Assembly (NCBI RefSeq): GCF_003702045.1
Contig: NZ_RBTP01000066.1
Coordinates: 1-47,541 of the forward strand
Length of the DNA: 47,541 nucleotides
Reading direction: 5' to 3'
DNA from: Pseudomonas viridiflava
GTDB lineage: Bacteria > Pseudomonadota > Gammaproteobacteria > Pseudomonadales > Pseudomonadaceae
The notes under the pieces are model-generated. The model saw only the letters and a program-made list of their open reading frames with translations, did not search any database and was not told the origin of the DNA. The translations under genes were made by a program, and so were the position numbers. Positions 33,476 to 41,613 of the stretch are shown piece by piece. The first letter of the stretch is position 1, and every line of letters begins with the position of its first letter.

Positions 33476-35911
33476 TTACGCCTTGAGTTCAGGCTGCAAC
33501 TGGGCAGGCTCCTTCTCGAGTTCTTCCTTCAGGTCTTCATCACTGAGCATTTCCGCGATATCCCGAAGACGCTCCACCACTCGGGCATTGACACTGCCTT
33601 CGGGGAATTCGCCGTGCTCGTCCGGCTCACCGGCCGGCTCGCCCACCAGCAGGCTCAAGGCTTCATCAGCCTGACGCACCGCATAGATATGGAACTGGCC
33701 GTCACGCACCGCCTGTACCACACGCTCATCAAGCATCAGCGTGGTCACGTTGGCGTGCGGGATGATTGCGCCCTGCTCGCCCGTCAGACCACGTGCCTCG
33801 CACAGACGGAAGAAGCCTTCGATCTTCTCGTTGACCCCGCCGACCGCCTGCACTTCACCAAACTGGTTGATGGAGCCGGTGATCGCGAAGCACTGCTTCA
33901 GCGGGGTGCGTGACAGCGCCGAAATCAGCGTGCAGACCTCGCCCAACGAAGCGCTGTCGCCGTCGACATAACCGTAGGACTGCTCCAGGGCGATACTGGC
34001 GGAAATCGCCAGCGGGAATTCCTGCGCGTAACGGCTACCCAGGTAACCGGTCAGGATCATCACGCCTTTGGAGTGGATCGGCTGCCCGAGGTTGACTTCA
34101 CGCTCAATGTCGACGATGCCGCTGCCGCCCGGGTACACCGTCGCAGAGATGCGAGCCGGCACCCCGAATGCGGAGTCGCCCACTTCCAGAACGGTGAGGC
34201 CGTTGCACTTGCCGACGGCGGCCCCCTCGGTGTCGATCAGAATGACGCCGGCCATCATGTCATCGAGAATGCGTGCAGAAACCCGTCCGGTGCGCGTGGC
34301 CTTGGCCTTGAGCGCACGCTCGATGTGACCTGCGTCGGTCTTGTCGTCGCTGGCCAGTTGCCGGATGAAATCCGCTTCGCTGACCAGCTGGAACAGATCG
34401 CCGATGCGTGCCGACAACCGCCCCTGGTGCTCGGCAAGGCGCGCACTGTAGGTGGCCAGACGCGCAACGGCGTCGGCTGTCAGGGGTGCCATGCCCTCCT
34501 CCGACGTTCGGGTTTTCAGCAACTGAGCGAACTGCTCCAGGGTTTCGTCGACCATCGGAATTTCTTCGTCGAAGTCGACCAGCACGCGGAACATCTCCTG
34601 GAAGTCCGGATCAAGGTCTTGCAGCGTGTAGTACAGCGAACGCGAACCGATGATGACGATTTTGACGTTCCACGGAATGACCTGCGGCGTCAGCGTCACG
34701 GTAGCCACGCGACCCAGCTCGCCAAGCGGCGACTCCATCTTCAGCTTGCGCGATTGCAGGGTACGCTTGAGTGCGTCCCACACGAATGGCTCGCCAAGCA
34801 TCTTTTCCGCTTCAAGAATCAGGAAGCCGCCATTGGCACGGTGCAGCGCACCCGGGCGCAGTTGGCGATAGGTGGTGTAAAGCGCGCCCTGATCCGTGCT
34901 GTATTCAATACGGCCAAACAGGTTGTCGTAGGTTGGATGCGGCTCGAACACAACCGGCGCGCCGCCATCATGGGTGTGACCGACCACCAGGCTGGGGCTG
35001 TATTGCTCTTCGAGCAGCTTGCGGGCCTGGGCATCGGTCTTGCTGTCATCGACCAATTGCTCGACCAGCGTCTTGAGCAGATACACCTGCATCGCTTGCA
35101 GGTACGCGCAAACGGCGGCGTTTTCGGCGTACTTTTCCGACAGCGGAGCCAGCAACGGCTGCAACGTCAGGGTGATGGTTTCTTCGTTCAACTGACGCAG
35201 CTGATTATTCGATTCGCGCTTCCACTGTGGCAGGCTCGCCAACTCTTCGTTCAGACGCTCTTCCAGCGCCGAGATGTCTTCGTGAAAACGGTCCCGATCC
35301 GCCTCAGGCAGTTGCGAGAACTCGGCTTCGTCCAGCGCTTTGCCGTCCGCCATCGGCGTGAAGGCGATGTTGCTGCTGTCGCGGTACAGCGCGATGTCCT
35401 TTTCCAGCGACAAACGCTCGATCACATCCAGGGCGCGGTCGTAGCGCTGATTGAACGCGCGATCGATCGAGCTTTTCTTCTGCTGGTACGACGGGTGTTC
35501 GAATACAGCGGGAAAGGTCACCAGCAGATTATCGATCAAACCACCGATGTCGGCGATGAACGCCTGCGCGCTGCCCGGAGGCAACTCCAGCGCCCGCGGC
35601 TCGCGAGGCTCGTCGAAATTATTGACGTAAACCCAGTCCGATGGCGTTTGCATCCGCTTGCCTTCGGCCTTGAGGTAGCGTTTCACGAACGAGAAACGGC
35701 CGGTGCCAGGCTCGCCCATGACGAATACGTTGTAACCGGGACGCGGCATCGCGACCCCGAACTGCAAAGCTTCTACCGCTCGCTCCTGGCCGAGCACACC
35801 GCGAAAGGGTTCCAGCTCATGGGTGGTCGAAAAGCTGAACTGTTCAGCGGAAAACGGACGGGTCAGCGCGTGAGGCGCCAGGCGTAGGTTGGCTGCGACA
35901 GAATCGGGCAT
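33476..35911 (-). CDS. Lon-related ATP-dependent protease (LonB/YcbZ-like, AAA_32 type)
   Basis: 811-aa protein. The N-terminal ATPase-like part has the P-loop GEPGTGRF (66-73), with Arg where Walker A normally has Lys. A long coiled-coil insertion (about 170-320) follows, then a possible Walker B FLILEAEKML. The C-terminal Lon protease domain has the catalytic Ser653 in VDGDSASLGE and Lys696 in GGVNEK, so the Ser-Lys dyad is intact. No transmembrane region is visible, unlike archaeal LonB. AAGGAA precedes the ATG. It matches PA4576 in the PAO1 neighbourhood. Substrates are unknown. The acidic C-terminus (DEDLKEELEKEPAQ) is unstructured. Confidence 0.9.
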   Translation of the reverse strand: MPDSVAANLRLAPHALTRPFSAEQFSFSTTHELEPFRGVLGQERAVEALQFGVAMPRPGYNVFVMGEPGTGRFSFVKRYLKAEGKRMQTPSDWVYVNNFDEPREPRALELPPGSAQAFIADIGGLIDNLLVTFPAVFEHPSYQQKKSSIDRAFNQRYDRALDVIERLSLEKDIALYRDSSNIAFTPMADGKALDEAEFSQLPEADRDRFHEDISALEERLNEELASLPQWKRESNNQLRQLNEETITLTLQPLLAPLSEKYAENAAVCAYLQAMQVYLLKTLVEQLVDDSKTDAQARKLLEEQYSPSLVVGHTHDGGAPVVFEPHPTYDNLFGRIEYSTDQGALYTTYRQLRPGALHRANGGFLILEAEKMLGEPFVWDALKRTLQSRKLKMESPLGELGRVATVTLTPQVIPWNVKIVIIGSRSLYYTLQDLDPDFQEMFRVLVDFDEEIPMVDETLEQFAQLLKTRTSEEGMAPLTADAVARLATYSARLAEHQGRLSARIGDLFQLVSEADFIRQLASDDKTDAGHIERALKAKATRTGRVSARILDDMMAGVILIDTEGAAVGKCNGLTVLEVGDSAFGVPARISATVYPGGSGIVDIEREVNLGQPIHSKGVMILTGYLGSRYAQEFPLAISASIALEQSYGYVDGDSASLGEVCTLISALSRTPLKQCFAITGSINQFGEVQAVGGVNEKIEGFFRLCEARGLTGEQGAIIPHANVTTLMLDERVVQAVRDGQFHIYAVRQADEALSLLVGEPAGEPDEHGEFPEGSVNARVVERLRDIAEMLSDEDLKEELEKEPAQLQPELKA

Positions 35912-36198
35912 CAGTGTTCCTTACATCATGCGGGGCAGATGTCGGCATTCTGGCGCTCGCCGCACACGACTTGCAAGGCAGGCTTTCGGGGCAAAAGACG
36001 TCTGGATGATTTTTACTCCCTCGAACGGCGTTTCAGCGCAGATGAAAAATGCCGTTTTGGGCAATATTCTGCAATAGTTCACGGAACCCTTGTAACGTGC
36101 CTAAACTCAAACTTGCGCGGACGACTCGAAAAAGTCTTCCGGCTTGGTGTGACACTAAAGAAACTCGACCCTTGGCTGACCATAAAGAGAAAAAAGCT

Positions 36199-36687
36199 AT
36201 GAAACGGATTCTTCTAGGAACGCTCTTCGCCGCTGTATCCATCAACGCTATGGCTCAAGCGCCAGGCGGCCCGGATTGCGGTTGGGGCAACATGCTGTTT
36301 GAAGGTCAACGCGGCACTCCCGCTCACTTCCTGGCTTCCACTACCAACGGTACTTCGGGCAACGCCACATTCGGCATGACCTCCGGCACCAACGGCTGCT
36401 CCACCAACAGCGCCCTGACGTATGGCGGCAAATCCTGGCTGGCCATGAACGGCATGATGGATGAGCTCTCCAAAGACATGGCAATGGGCCAAGGTGAAGC
36501 ACTGACCACCTACGCGGTCGTGCTGGGCGTTGCACCGGAAGACCGTGCGCGCTTCGCTTCCGTCACTCACGAGCACTTCTCGCAAATCTTCAGCAAGGCT
36601 GACGCCACTGCCGAAGACGTTCACGCCAACACCGTTAACGTTCTGAAAAACGATCCAACCCTGGCCAAGTACGCTACCCAGGCTTAA
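36199..36687 (+). CDS. DUF3015 family exported protein
   Basis: 162 aa. The signal peptide is about 1-19 (MKRILLGTLFAAVSINAMAQ). The mature part opens GPDCGWGNMLFEGQRG, rich in Gly/Ser/Thr/Asn, with a second cysteine in GTNGCSTNSALTYGG; the two could form a disulfide. The C-terminal half is helical. ATG 36199 is the only start that gives a signal peptide; the ribosome-binding site is weak and the frame upstream is not supported. Predicted periplasmic or surface-exposed. Function unknown. It is followed by a GC-rich hairpin and the DUF4105 gene on the same strand. Confidence 0.88.
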   Translation: MKRILLGTLFAAVSINAMAQAPGGPDCGWGNMLFEGQRGTPAHFLASTTNGTSGNATFGMTSGTNGCSTNSALTYGGKSWLAMNGMMDELSKDMAMGQGEALTTYAVVLGVAPEDRARFASVTHEHFSQIFSKADATAEDVHANTVNVLKNDPTLAKYATQA

Positions 36688-36696
36688 AGTCGTTCG

Positions 36697-36721
36697 CCCG
36701 CCCCCCTTCGCGAGGGGCGGG
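36697..36721 (+). terminator. GC-rich hairpin after the DUF3015 gene
   Basis: CCCGCCCC (36697-36704) pairs with GGGGCGGG (36714-36721) around a 9-nt loop, directly after the stop codon. There is no T tract, so it may be a weak terminator, an mRNA-stabilising hairpin, or both. Confidence 0.5.
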
Positions 36722-36748
36722 ACTCCTCTCCCTGACTAGTTGCCCTCT

Positions 36749-38602
36749 ATGCTCAAACGTCTTGCCTTGCTGGCGCTGTTTGTCTGTGCCCCCTTGTCTG
36801 CCGCGCCGCGTGTGGCTGCCGACCGTTTGCAGCAACTGGCCAACGAGCCGTTCTGGATTTCACTGGGCCACTACGAGGCAGGCAAGCTCGGCGGCTGGCG
36901 CAGTTATGTTGACGACCCCAAATTCTTTCTTGCGGCTGACGGCGCGCACGACCCGAAGGCTGAACTGAGCGCTACGCTCGACGCCCTCTACGCCCCCGTG
37001 ACCAACGAACAGACGCATGCCCAATGCGTTTACCCTGCAAGGACCCGCTGGCTGCGTGATCAGTTGAAACTGACCGACCTGCCGGTACTGGACTGCAAGG
37101 AATTCAAGGCCTGGTACAAAGACGTAGCCCCGGACAGCACCGTGCTGATCTTCCCGGCGGCCTATCTCAACAGTCCATCCTCCATGTTCGGCCACACACT
37201 GCTGCGCATCGACCCGGCGAGCGCGAAGGCCAACAACACCACGCTGCTGAGCTACGCGATCAACTTCGGTGCGTACATCGAAGGCATGGACAACAGCATT
37301 CTGTATGCCTGGAAAGGCTTGATGGGCGGCTACCCCGGCCTGTTCGCGCTGGTGCCCTATCAGGAGAAGCTGTCGGAATACCGCAGTCTGGAAAACCGTG
37401 ACTTGTGGGAGTACCGGCTCAATCTGACGCCCGAGGAAACCGGGCGCATGGTCGAGCATGTCTGGGAACTGAAACAGATTCGCTTCAGCTATTTCTTCTT
37501 CGACGAAAACTGCTCGTACCGTTTGCTGGAGCTGTTGCAAGTGGCGCGCCCCGGGTTGCACCTGACCGAGCAGTTCGGGCTGACGGCCATTCCGACGGAC
37601 ACGGTCAAGGCGATCAAAGCGGCCGGGCTTGTAGAGAGCATTGATTATCGCCCTTCCCGCGAACGCGAGCTGCTGAGCCGCGCCGAGCCGCTGGACGCGG
37701 ACGAACAGCAGTGGGTGCTCAAGGTCAGCGCTGACCAGAAACAACTGCAAGACAGCCAGTACCTGGCACAGCCCAAGGAGCGCCGTGCGTTGATTCAGGA
37801 CGCGGCCTATCGCCTCGAACGCTATCGTGCCAACGGACTGGAACGTGACGCCGCGCGCTCGCAACGCAGCTTCGAACTGTTGCAGGCCATCAACCAGAAT
37901 CCGCCGCCGCAACTGGATATCCAGCGTCCCGGCCTGCCAGAAGATGGTCATGAATCCCGTACCTGGCAATTGGGCGTCGGCACCCGCGGTGACAGGGCCT
38001 TTGGCGAATACGGCCTGCGCATGGCGTATCACGACCTGAACGACAACGCTTATGGCTTCCCCCTCGGTGCGCAGATCGAAATCCTGCAACTCAAAGTGCG
38101 CCAATACGAAGGCAACGACTGGCAAGTTCAGCAGTTGGACCTGGCCACCATCCGCTCGCTGACCCCGCGCACCGAACTGCTTAAGCCGTGGTCGTGGCAA
38201 GTGACCGGAGGCCTTGAGCGCGTGCTGGGCAAACATGGCGATGAAAATCTGGTCAGCCATGTCAATGGCGGCGCGGGCGGCACCTGGCAACTGAGCGAAG
38301 GCGTATTGGGCTTCGCGCTGGGTACCGTGCGCGTCGAGCACAACAACGACTTTTCGGAATTCATCTCACCCGCCGCCGGTTTCAATACTGGCGTGCTGTG
38401 GCGCAACCCGCTGGGCAACCTGAGCCTGGAAGCCAAAGGCGACTACTTCACCAATGGCGAAGTGCGCCGCAGCGTCAGCCTCAACCAGCAGTGGGAGCTG
38501 TCCCGCAACGTAGGCCTGCGCCTGAGCGCACAACGTGAATTCAGCCAGATGAGCTCGCCACAGAACGAAGTGATGCTTGAGGTGAAGTGGTATCACTATT
38601 GA
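36749..38602 (+). CDS. DUF4105 (Lnb N-terminal-like) envelope protein
   Basis: 617 aa with a Sec signal peptide (about 1-18, MLKRLALLALFVCAPLSA). The DUF4105 domain spans about 110-300. It has SPSSMFGHTLLRI (His149) and FFFDENCSYRLLELL (Cys255), an ordering that suggests a permuted papain-like Cys/His site. The C-terminal 250 residues are rich in alternating aromatic/polar strands ending in aromatic WYHY, consistent with a beta-rich or outer-membrane barrel domain. Pfam has linked this domain to Lnb lipoprotein N-acyltransferase of Bdellovibrio; activity here is unproven. The start is ATG 36749 (a TTG three codons earlier is possible). No good ribosome-binding site is visible. Confidence 0.85.
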   Translation: MLKRLALLALFVCAPLSAAPRVAADRLQQLANEPFWISLGHYEAGKLGGWRSYVDDPKFFLAADGAHDPKAELSATLDALYAPVTNEQTHAQCVYPARTRWLRDQLKLTDLPVLDCKEFKAWYKDVAPDSTVLIFPAAYLNSPSSMFGHTLLRIDPASAKANNTTLLSYAINFGAYIEGMDNSILYAWKGLMGGYPGLFALVPYQEKLSEYRSLENRDLWEYRLNLTPEETGRMVEHVWELKQIRFSYFFFDENCSYRLLELLQVARPGLHLTEQFGLTAIPTDTVKAIKAAGLVESIDYRPSRERELLSRAEPLDADEQQWVLKVSADQKQLQDSQYLAQPKERRALIQDAAYRLERYRANGLERDAARSQRSFELLQAINQNPPPQLDIQRPGLPEDGHESRTWQLGVGTRGDRAFGEYGLRMAYHDLNDNAYGFPLGAQIEILQLKVRQYEGNDWQVQQLDLATIRSLTPRTELLKPWSWQVTGGLERVLGKHGDENLVSHVNGGAGGTWQLSEGVLGFALGTVRVEHNNDFSEFISPAAGFNTGVLWRNPLGNLSLEAKGDYFTNGEVRRSVSLNQQWELSRNVGLRLSAQREFSQMSSPQNEVMLEVKWYHY

Positions 38603-38617
38603 GGCGTGACGCTCTTG

Positions 38618-38661
38618 CGCACCGCCGGGGAGCGTCTCAAAAGACGCTCCCCGGCGGTGCG
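38618..38661. repeat. Perfect 20-bp inverted repeat with 4-nt loop
   Basis: Positions 38618-38637 are the exact reverse complement of 38642-38661 with loop CAAA. Pairing continues outward with wobble pairs to about 38614-38665, and imperfectly further. It lies 15 nt after the DUF4105 stop. There is no T tract, so it is not a standard terminator. Inner sequence GGAGCGTCT/AGACGCTCC resembles the GACGC-GAGCGTC motifs at 30530-30683. Confidence 0.85.
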
Positions 38662-38808
38662 TGAGCGCTGACGCTTCCACGCCCGTCGCATGGGGATGCC
38701 GCCCAGAAGTGCAAGATATCTCATTGCCACCACACATCCCCTACGTCGTTTTTACAAATAACTCACATATTCGCTTCTAGACTCTACTCATACGTAGAGG
38801 AATCCACC

Positions 38809-39162
38809 ATGAAGCTGCATTGGGTGTTGTTGTCGCTGGCCATTGGGCTGGCGGGTTGTCAGTCCGCCCACGATCAAATGCTGGCTGAAGGTTATCCGCC
38901 CGGCTTCGCCGACGGTTATCAGGACGGCTGTGGCAGTGGCAAGGCGGCGGCAGGCGCGTTCACCGGGCAGTTCAAGAAAGACGTGCCGCGCTACCTCAAA
39001 GACAAGATCTACGCAGAAGGCTGGGGCGATGGTTTTCGCCAGTGTCAGGCCTATCAGGAAAATCGCGGCCGCTTCGATCCGGGGCAGATCTTCAACGATC
39101 GTGATCGCGACTGGGAGCGGGAAAAGACTCGTAGCGCTGCGAAAGCCTACCGTCCGAACTGA
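38809..39162 (+). CDS. Small lipoprotein with repeated EG(Y/W)-DG(Y/F) motif
   Basis: 117 aa. The lipoprotein signal has lipobox LAGC (Cys17). The mature part carries AEGYPPGFADGYQDGCGSG (26-44) and a shorter echo AEGWGDGFRQC (69-79), each ending in a Cys (Cys41, Cys79) that might pair. The charged C-terminus FNDRDRDWEREKTRSAAK is likely helical. Residue 18 is Gln, not Asp, so sorting to the outer membrane is expected by the +2 rule. GAGG lies upstream of the ATG. It follows the DUF4105 gene and its palindrome on the same strand. Function unknown. Confidence 0.85.
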   Translation: MKLHWVLLSLAIGLAGCQSAHDQMLAEGYPPGFADGYQDGCGSGKAAAGAFTGQFKKDVPRYLKDKIYAEGWGDGFRQCQAYQENRGRFDPGQIFNDRDRDWEREKTRSAAKAYRPN

Positions 39163-39240
39163 TCGGCTCACCCTGATCGGCAGTTCGACGAAACCAATCC
39201 CCCCTCCCGATAGCCCAATATCAATTAGGGAGGACATTTC

Positions 39241-39741
39241 ATGAGCCGCGCGTTTGTAAACGAAGACAATGCCGCCGCCGACGCCAGTCAGCCGGTGGAG
39301 CGACTGGTCAGCGAACAACCCAATTACGTCACCGCCCACGGTCTGGTATTGCTGCAACAACAGGTGAGCAATCTTCAGGCGCAGCACAGCGCGCAGACTG
39401 CCCAGGGCGATAACGCCGACAAGCAACGTCTGGCAGACCTTGAGCGCGACTTGCGCTACTTCAATCAGCGCCTGCAAAGCGCACAGGTGGTCACGCCTGC
39501 CCTTTCGACCGAGAAAGTCCAGATTGGCAGCTGGGTCACATTTGCCGACGAAAATGACCAGCAGCAGCGCATTCAGTTGGTGGGTGAGGATCAGGCCGAT
39601 GCGGCCAAAGGTTTGATCAACTGGGGCTCGCCGCTGGGCCGGGCTTTAATGGGGGCGCAGTTGGGCGATGAGGTGCTGTGGAAAAGGCCGGCGGGTGATC
39701 AGATGATTGAAGTGGTGCTGATCGACACGGACAAGGGTTGA
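39241..39741 (+). CDS. GreA/GreB-like transcription factor with shortened coiled coil
   Basis: 166 aa. The N-terminal antiparallel coiled coil (about 28-84) ends in the tip GDNAD (56-60). The C-terminal FKBP-like Gre domain (about 88-163) has VQIGSWVTFADENDQQQRIQLVG, SPLGRALMGAQLGDEVLWKRPAG, very like GreB. Gre factors enter the RNA polymerase secondary channel and stimulate cleavage of backtracked RNA through two acidic residues at the tip. Here both coiled-coil helices are about 7-8 residues shorter than E. coli GreB as I align them, so cleavage activity is uncertain. AGGGAGGA is a strong ribosome-binding site. The 20-residue N-terminal extension is poorly conserved-looking. Monocistronic by position. 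Confidence 0.87.
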   Translation: MSRAFVNEDNAAADASQPVERLVSEQPNYVTAHGLVLLQQQVSNLQAQHSAQTAQGDNADKQRLADLERDLRYFNQRLQSAQVVTPALSTEKVQIGSWVTFADENDQQQRIQLVGEDQADAAKGLINWGSPLGRALMGAQLGDEVLWKRPAGDQMIEVVLIDTDKG

Positions 39742-39780
39742 ACGAACACCCTTTCCGAAAAGTGCATAAAACATAGTTCT

Positions 39781-39870
39781 GTGGGAGCGAGCTTGCTCGC
39801 GAAGACCCTATTTCAAATGTGATGTTTAGAGTGCAGGTAAAGGCCCTTTCGCGAGCAAGCTCGCTCCCAC
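39781..39870. repeat. REP doublet (REPIN-like), GAGCTTGCTC subtype, intact
   Basis: Unit 39781-39803 begins GTGGGAGCGAGCTTGCTCGC and unit 39848-39870 is its exact reverse complement; the spacer is 44 nt. It lies between the convergent Gre-like gene and ettA. The same subtype occurs at 25343-25431, while 9430-9519 carries the GGACTTGTCC variant. Confidence 0.92.
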
Positions 39871-39886
39871 GGCCCTGTATCTCTGG

Positions 39887-39912
39887 AAAAACGCAGCCTT
39901 CAAAAGGCTGCG
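39887..39912 (-). terminator. Terminator after ettA
   Basis: On the minus strand CGCAGCCTT-TTG-AAGGCTGCG followed by T5 (39887-39891). It lies 36 nt after the ettA stop. Confidence 0.9.
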
Positions 39913-39948
39913 CTGTTTTCCACAGTAACGCGAACTTACGACGCTATA

Positions 39949-41613
39949 TCACGCCAGTTTCTTGTGACGCACCCGGTGCGGCTGGGCAGCGGCATCGCCA
40001 AGACGCTTCTTGCGATCCGCTTCGTATTCGGTGTAGTTGCCTTCGAAGAATACCGCTTGCGAATCGTCTTCGTACGCCAGAATGTGAGTCGCGACACGGT
40101 CAAGGAACCACCGATCGTGGGAGATCACAATGGCAGCGCCCGGGAAGTCCAGCAGCGCTTCCTCCAGCGAACGCAGGGTTTCAACGTCAAGGTCGTTGGA
40201 CGGTTCGTCGAGCAGCAGCACGTTGCCGCCCTCTTTCAAGGTCAGCGCCAGGTGCAGACGACCGCGCTCACCACCGGACAGGTCCTTGACGAACTTCTGT
40301 TGATCGCCGCCCTTGAAGTTGAAGCGACCCACATAGGTACGTGATGGAATTTCATAGTTGCCGATACGGATCACGTCCGAACCATCCGAAACCGCCTGGA
40401 ACACCGACTTGCTGCCATCCAGGTCGTCACGGCTCTGGTCAACACAGGCCAGCTGCACGGTTTCACCGATTTCGATGCTGCCCGAATCCGGTTGCTCTTT
40501 GCCCATCAGCATGCGGAACAGGGTCGACTTACCGGCACCGTTACCGCCAATCACGCCAACGATCGCGCCTTTAGGCATGGCGAATGACAGGTTGTCGATC
40601 AGGACGCGATCGCCGTAGCCCTTGGTGACATTCTTGAATTCAATGACCTTGTCGCCCAGACGCGGACCAGCCGGGATATAAATCTCGTTGGTTTCGCTGC
40701 GTTTCTGGAATTCCTGCGACTGCATCTCTTCGAAGCGTTGCAGACGAGCCTTGGACTTGGACTGACGCGCCTTGGCACCTTTGCGAACCCACTCCAGCTC
40801 ATCTTTCATGGCCTTTTCATGGGCCGACTGCTGCTTGGATTCCTGGGCCAGACGATCGGACTTGGCTTCAAGCCAGCCCGAATAGTTGCCCTCGTAAGGA
40901 ATGCCCGCACCGCGGTCGAGTTCCAGAATCCAGCCGGCGACGTTGTCCAGGAAGTAACGGTCGTGCGTGATCGCGACCACTGTGCCCGGGAAATCGTGCA
41001 GGAAGTGCTCCAGCCAGGCGACCGAGTCGGCGTCCAGGTGGTTGGTCGGTTCGTCGAGCAGCAGCATGTCAGGCGCGGACAGCAGCAGGCGGCACAGGGC
41101 TACGCGACGCTTTTCACCGCCCGACAGGACAGAGATTTTTGCGTCCCAGGCGGGCAGACGCAGCGCATCGGCGGCGACTTCCAGCTGGCGCTCAAGGTTA
41201 TGGCCGTCGCTGGCTTGCAGGATCGCTTCGAGCTTGGCCTGTTCAGCGGCCAGCTTGTCGAAATCAGCATCCGGGTCGGCGTATTCGGCGTAGACCTGAT
41301 CCAGGCGTGCCTGGGCATCCTTGATAACGCTGACCGCTTCTTCAACCACTTCACGCACGGTTTTGGTGGGGTCAAGTTGCGGTTCCTGCGGCAGATAACC
41401 CACGTTCAGCTCAGGCATCGGGCGCGCTTCGCCATCGAACTCGGTGTCGACGCCAGCCATTATTTTCAACAGCGTGGACTTACCCGAGCCGTTGAGGCCC
41501 AGCACGCCGATCTTGGCGCCCGGAAAGAAAGAGAGAGAAATGTTCTTGAGGATTTCCCGCTTCGGCGGCACAACTTTGCTCAGCCGATGCATGGTAAAGA
41601 CGTATTGAGCCAT
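39949..41613 (-). CDS. ettA: Energy-dependent translational throttle protein EttA (ABC-F)
   Basis: 554-aa ABC-F ATPase without membrane domains. It binds the ribosomal E site and gates the first elongation steps according to ATP/ADP. It has two nucleotide-binding domains: Walker A GLNGSGKST with signature LSGGEKRR and LLLDEPTNHLD, then GGNGAGKST with LSGGERGR and LLLDEPSNDLD. The linker between them holds the P-site tRNA interaction motif region (EWVRKGAKARQSKSKARLQRF), and the arm insertion lies in the first domain. Length matches EttA (555 aa in E. coli). The longer frames in this region are antisense shadows. Confidence 0.96.
   Translation of the reverse strand: MAQYVFTMHRLSKVVPPKREILKNISLSFFPGAKIGVLGLNGSGKSTLLKIMAGVDTEFDGEARPMPELNVGYLPQEPQLDPTKTVREVVEEAVSVIKDAQARLDQVYAEYADPDADFDKLAAEQAKLEAILQASDGHNLERQLEVAADALRLPAWDAKISVLSGGEKRRVALCRLLLSAPDMLLLDEPTNHLDADSVAWLEHFLHDFPGTVVAITHDRYFLDNVAGWILELDRGAGIPYEGNYSGWLEAKSDRLAQESKQQSAHEKAMKDELEWVRKGAKARQSKSKARLQRFEEMQSQEFQKRSETNEIYIPAGPRLGDKVIEFKNVTKGYGDRVLIDNLSFAMPKGAIVGVIGGNGAGKSTLFRMLMGKEQPDSGSIEIGETVQLACVDQSRDDLDGSKSVFQAVSDGSDVIRIGNYEIPSRTYVGRFNFKGGDQQKFVKDLSGGERGRLHLALTLKEGGNVLLLDEPSNDLDVETLRSLEEALLDFPGAAIVISHDRWFLDRVATHILAYEDDSQAVFFEGNYTEYEADRKKRLGDAAAQPHRVRHKKLA

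Noticed and set aside
34073..35887. Plus-strand frame of 604 codons opposite the Lon-like protease
   Set aside because: Shadow of the conserved protease gene, showing the same codon-periodicity artefact as other antisense frames here.
36860..38341. Minus-strand frame of 493 codons opposite the DUF4105 gene
   Set aside because: No family resemblance. The plus-strand gene has a signal peptide and conserved motifs.
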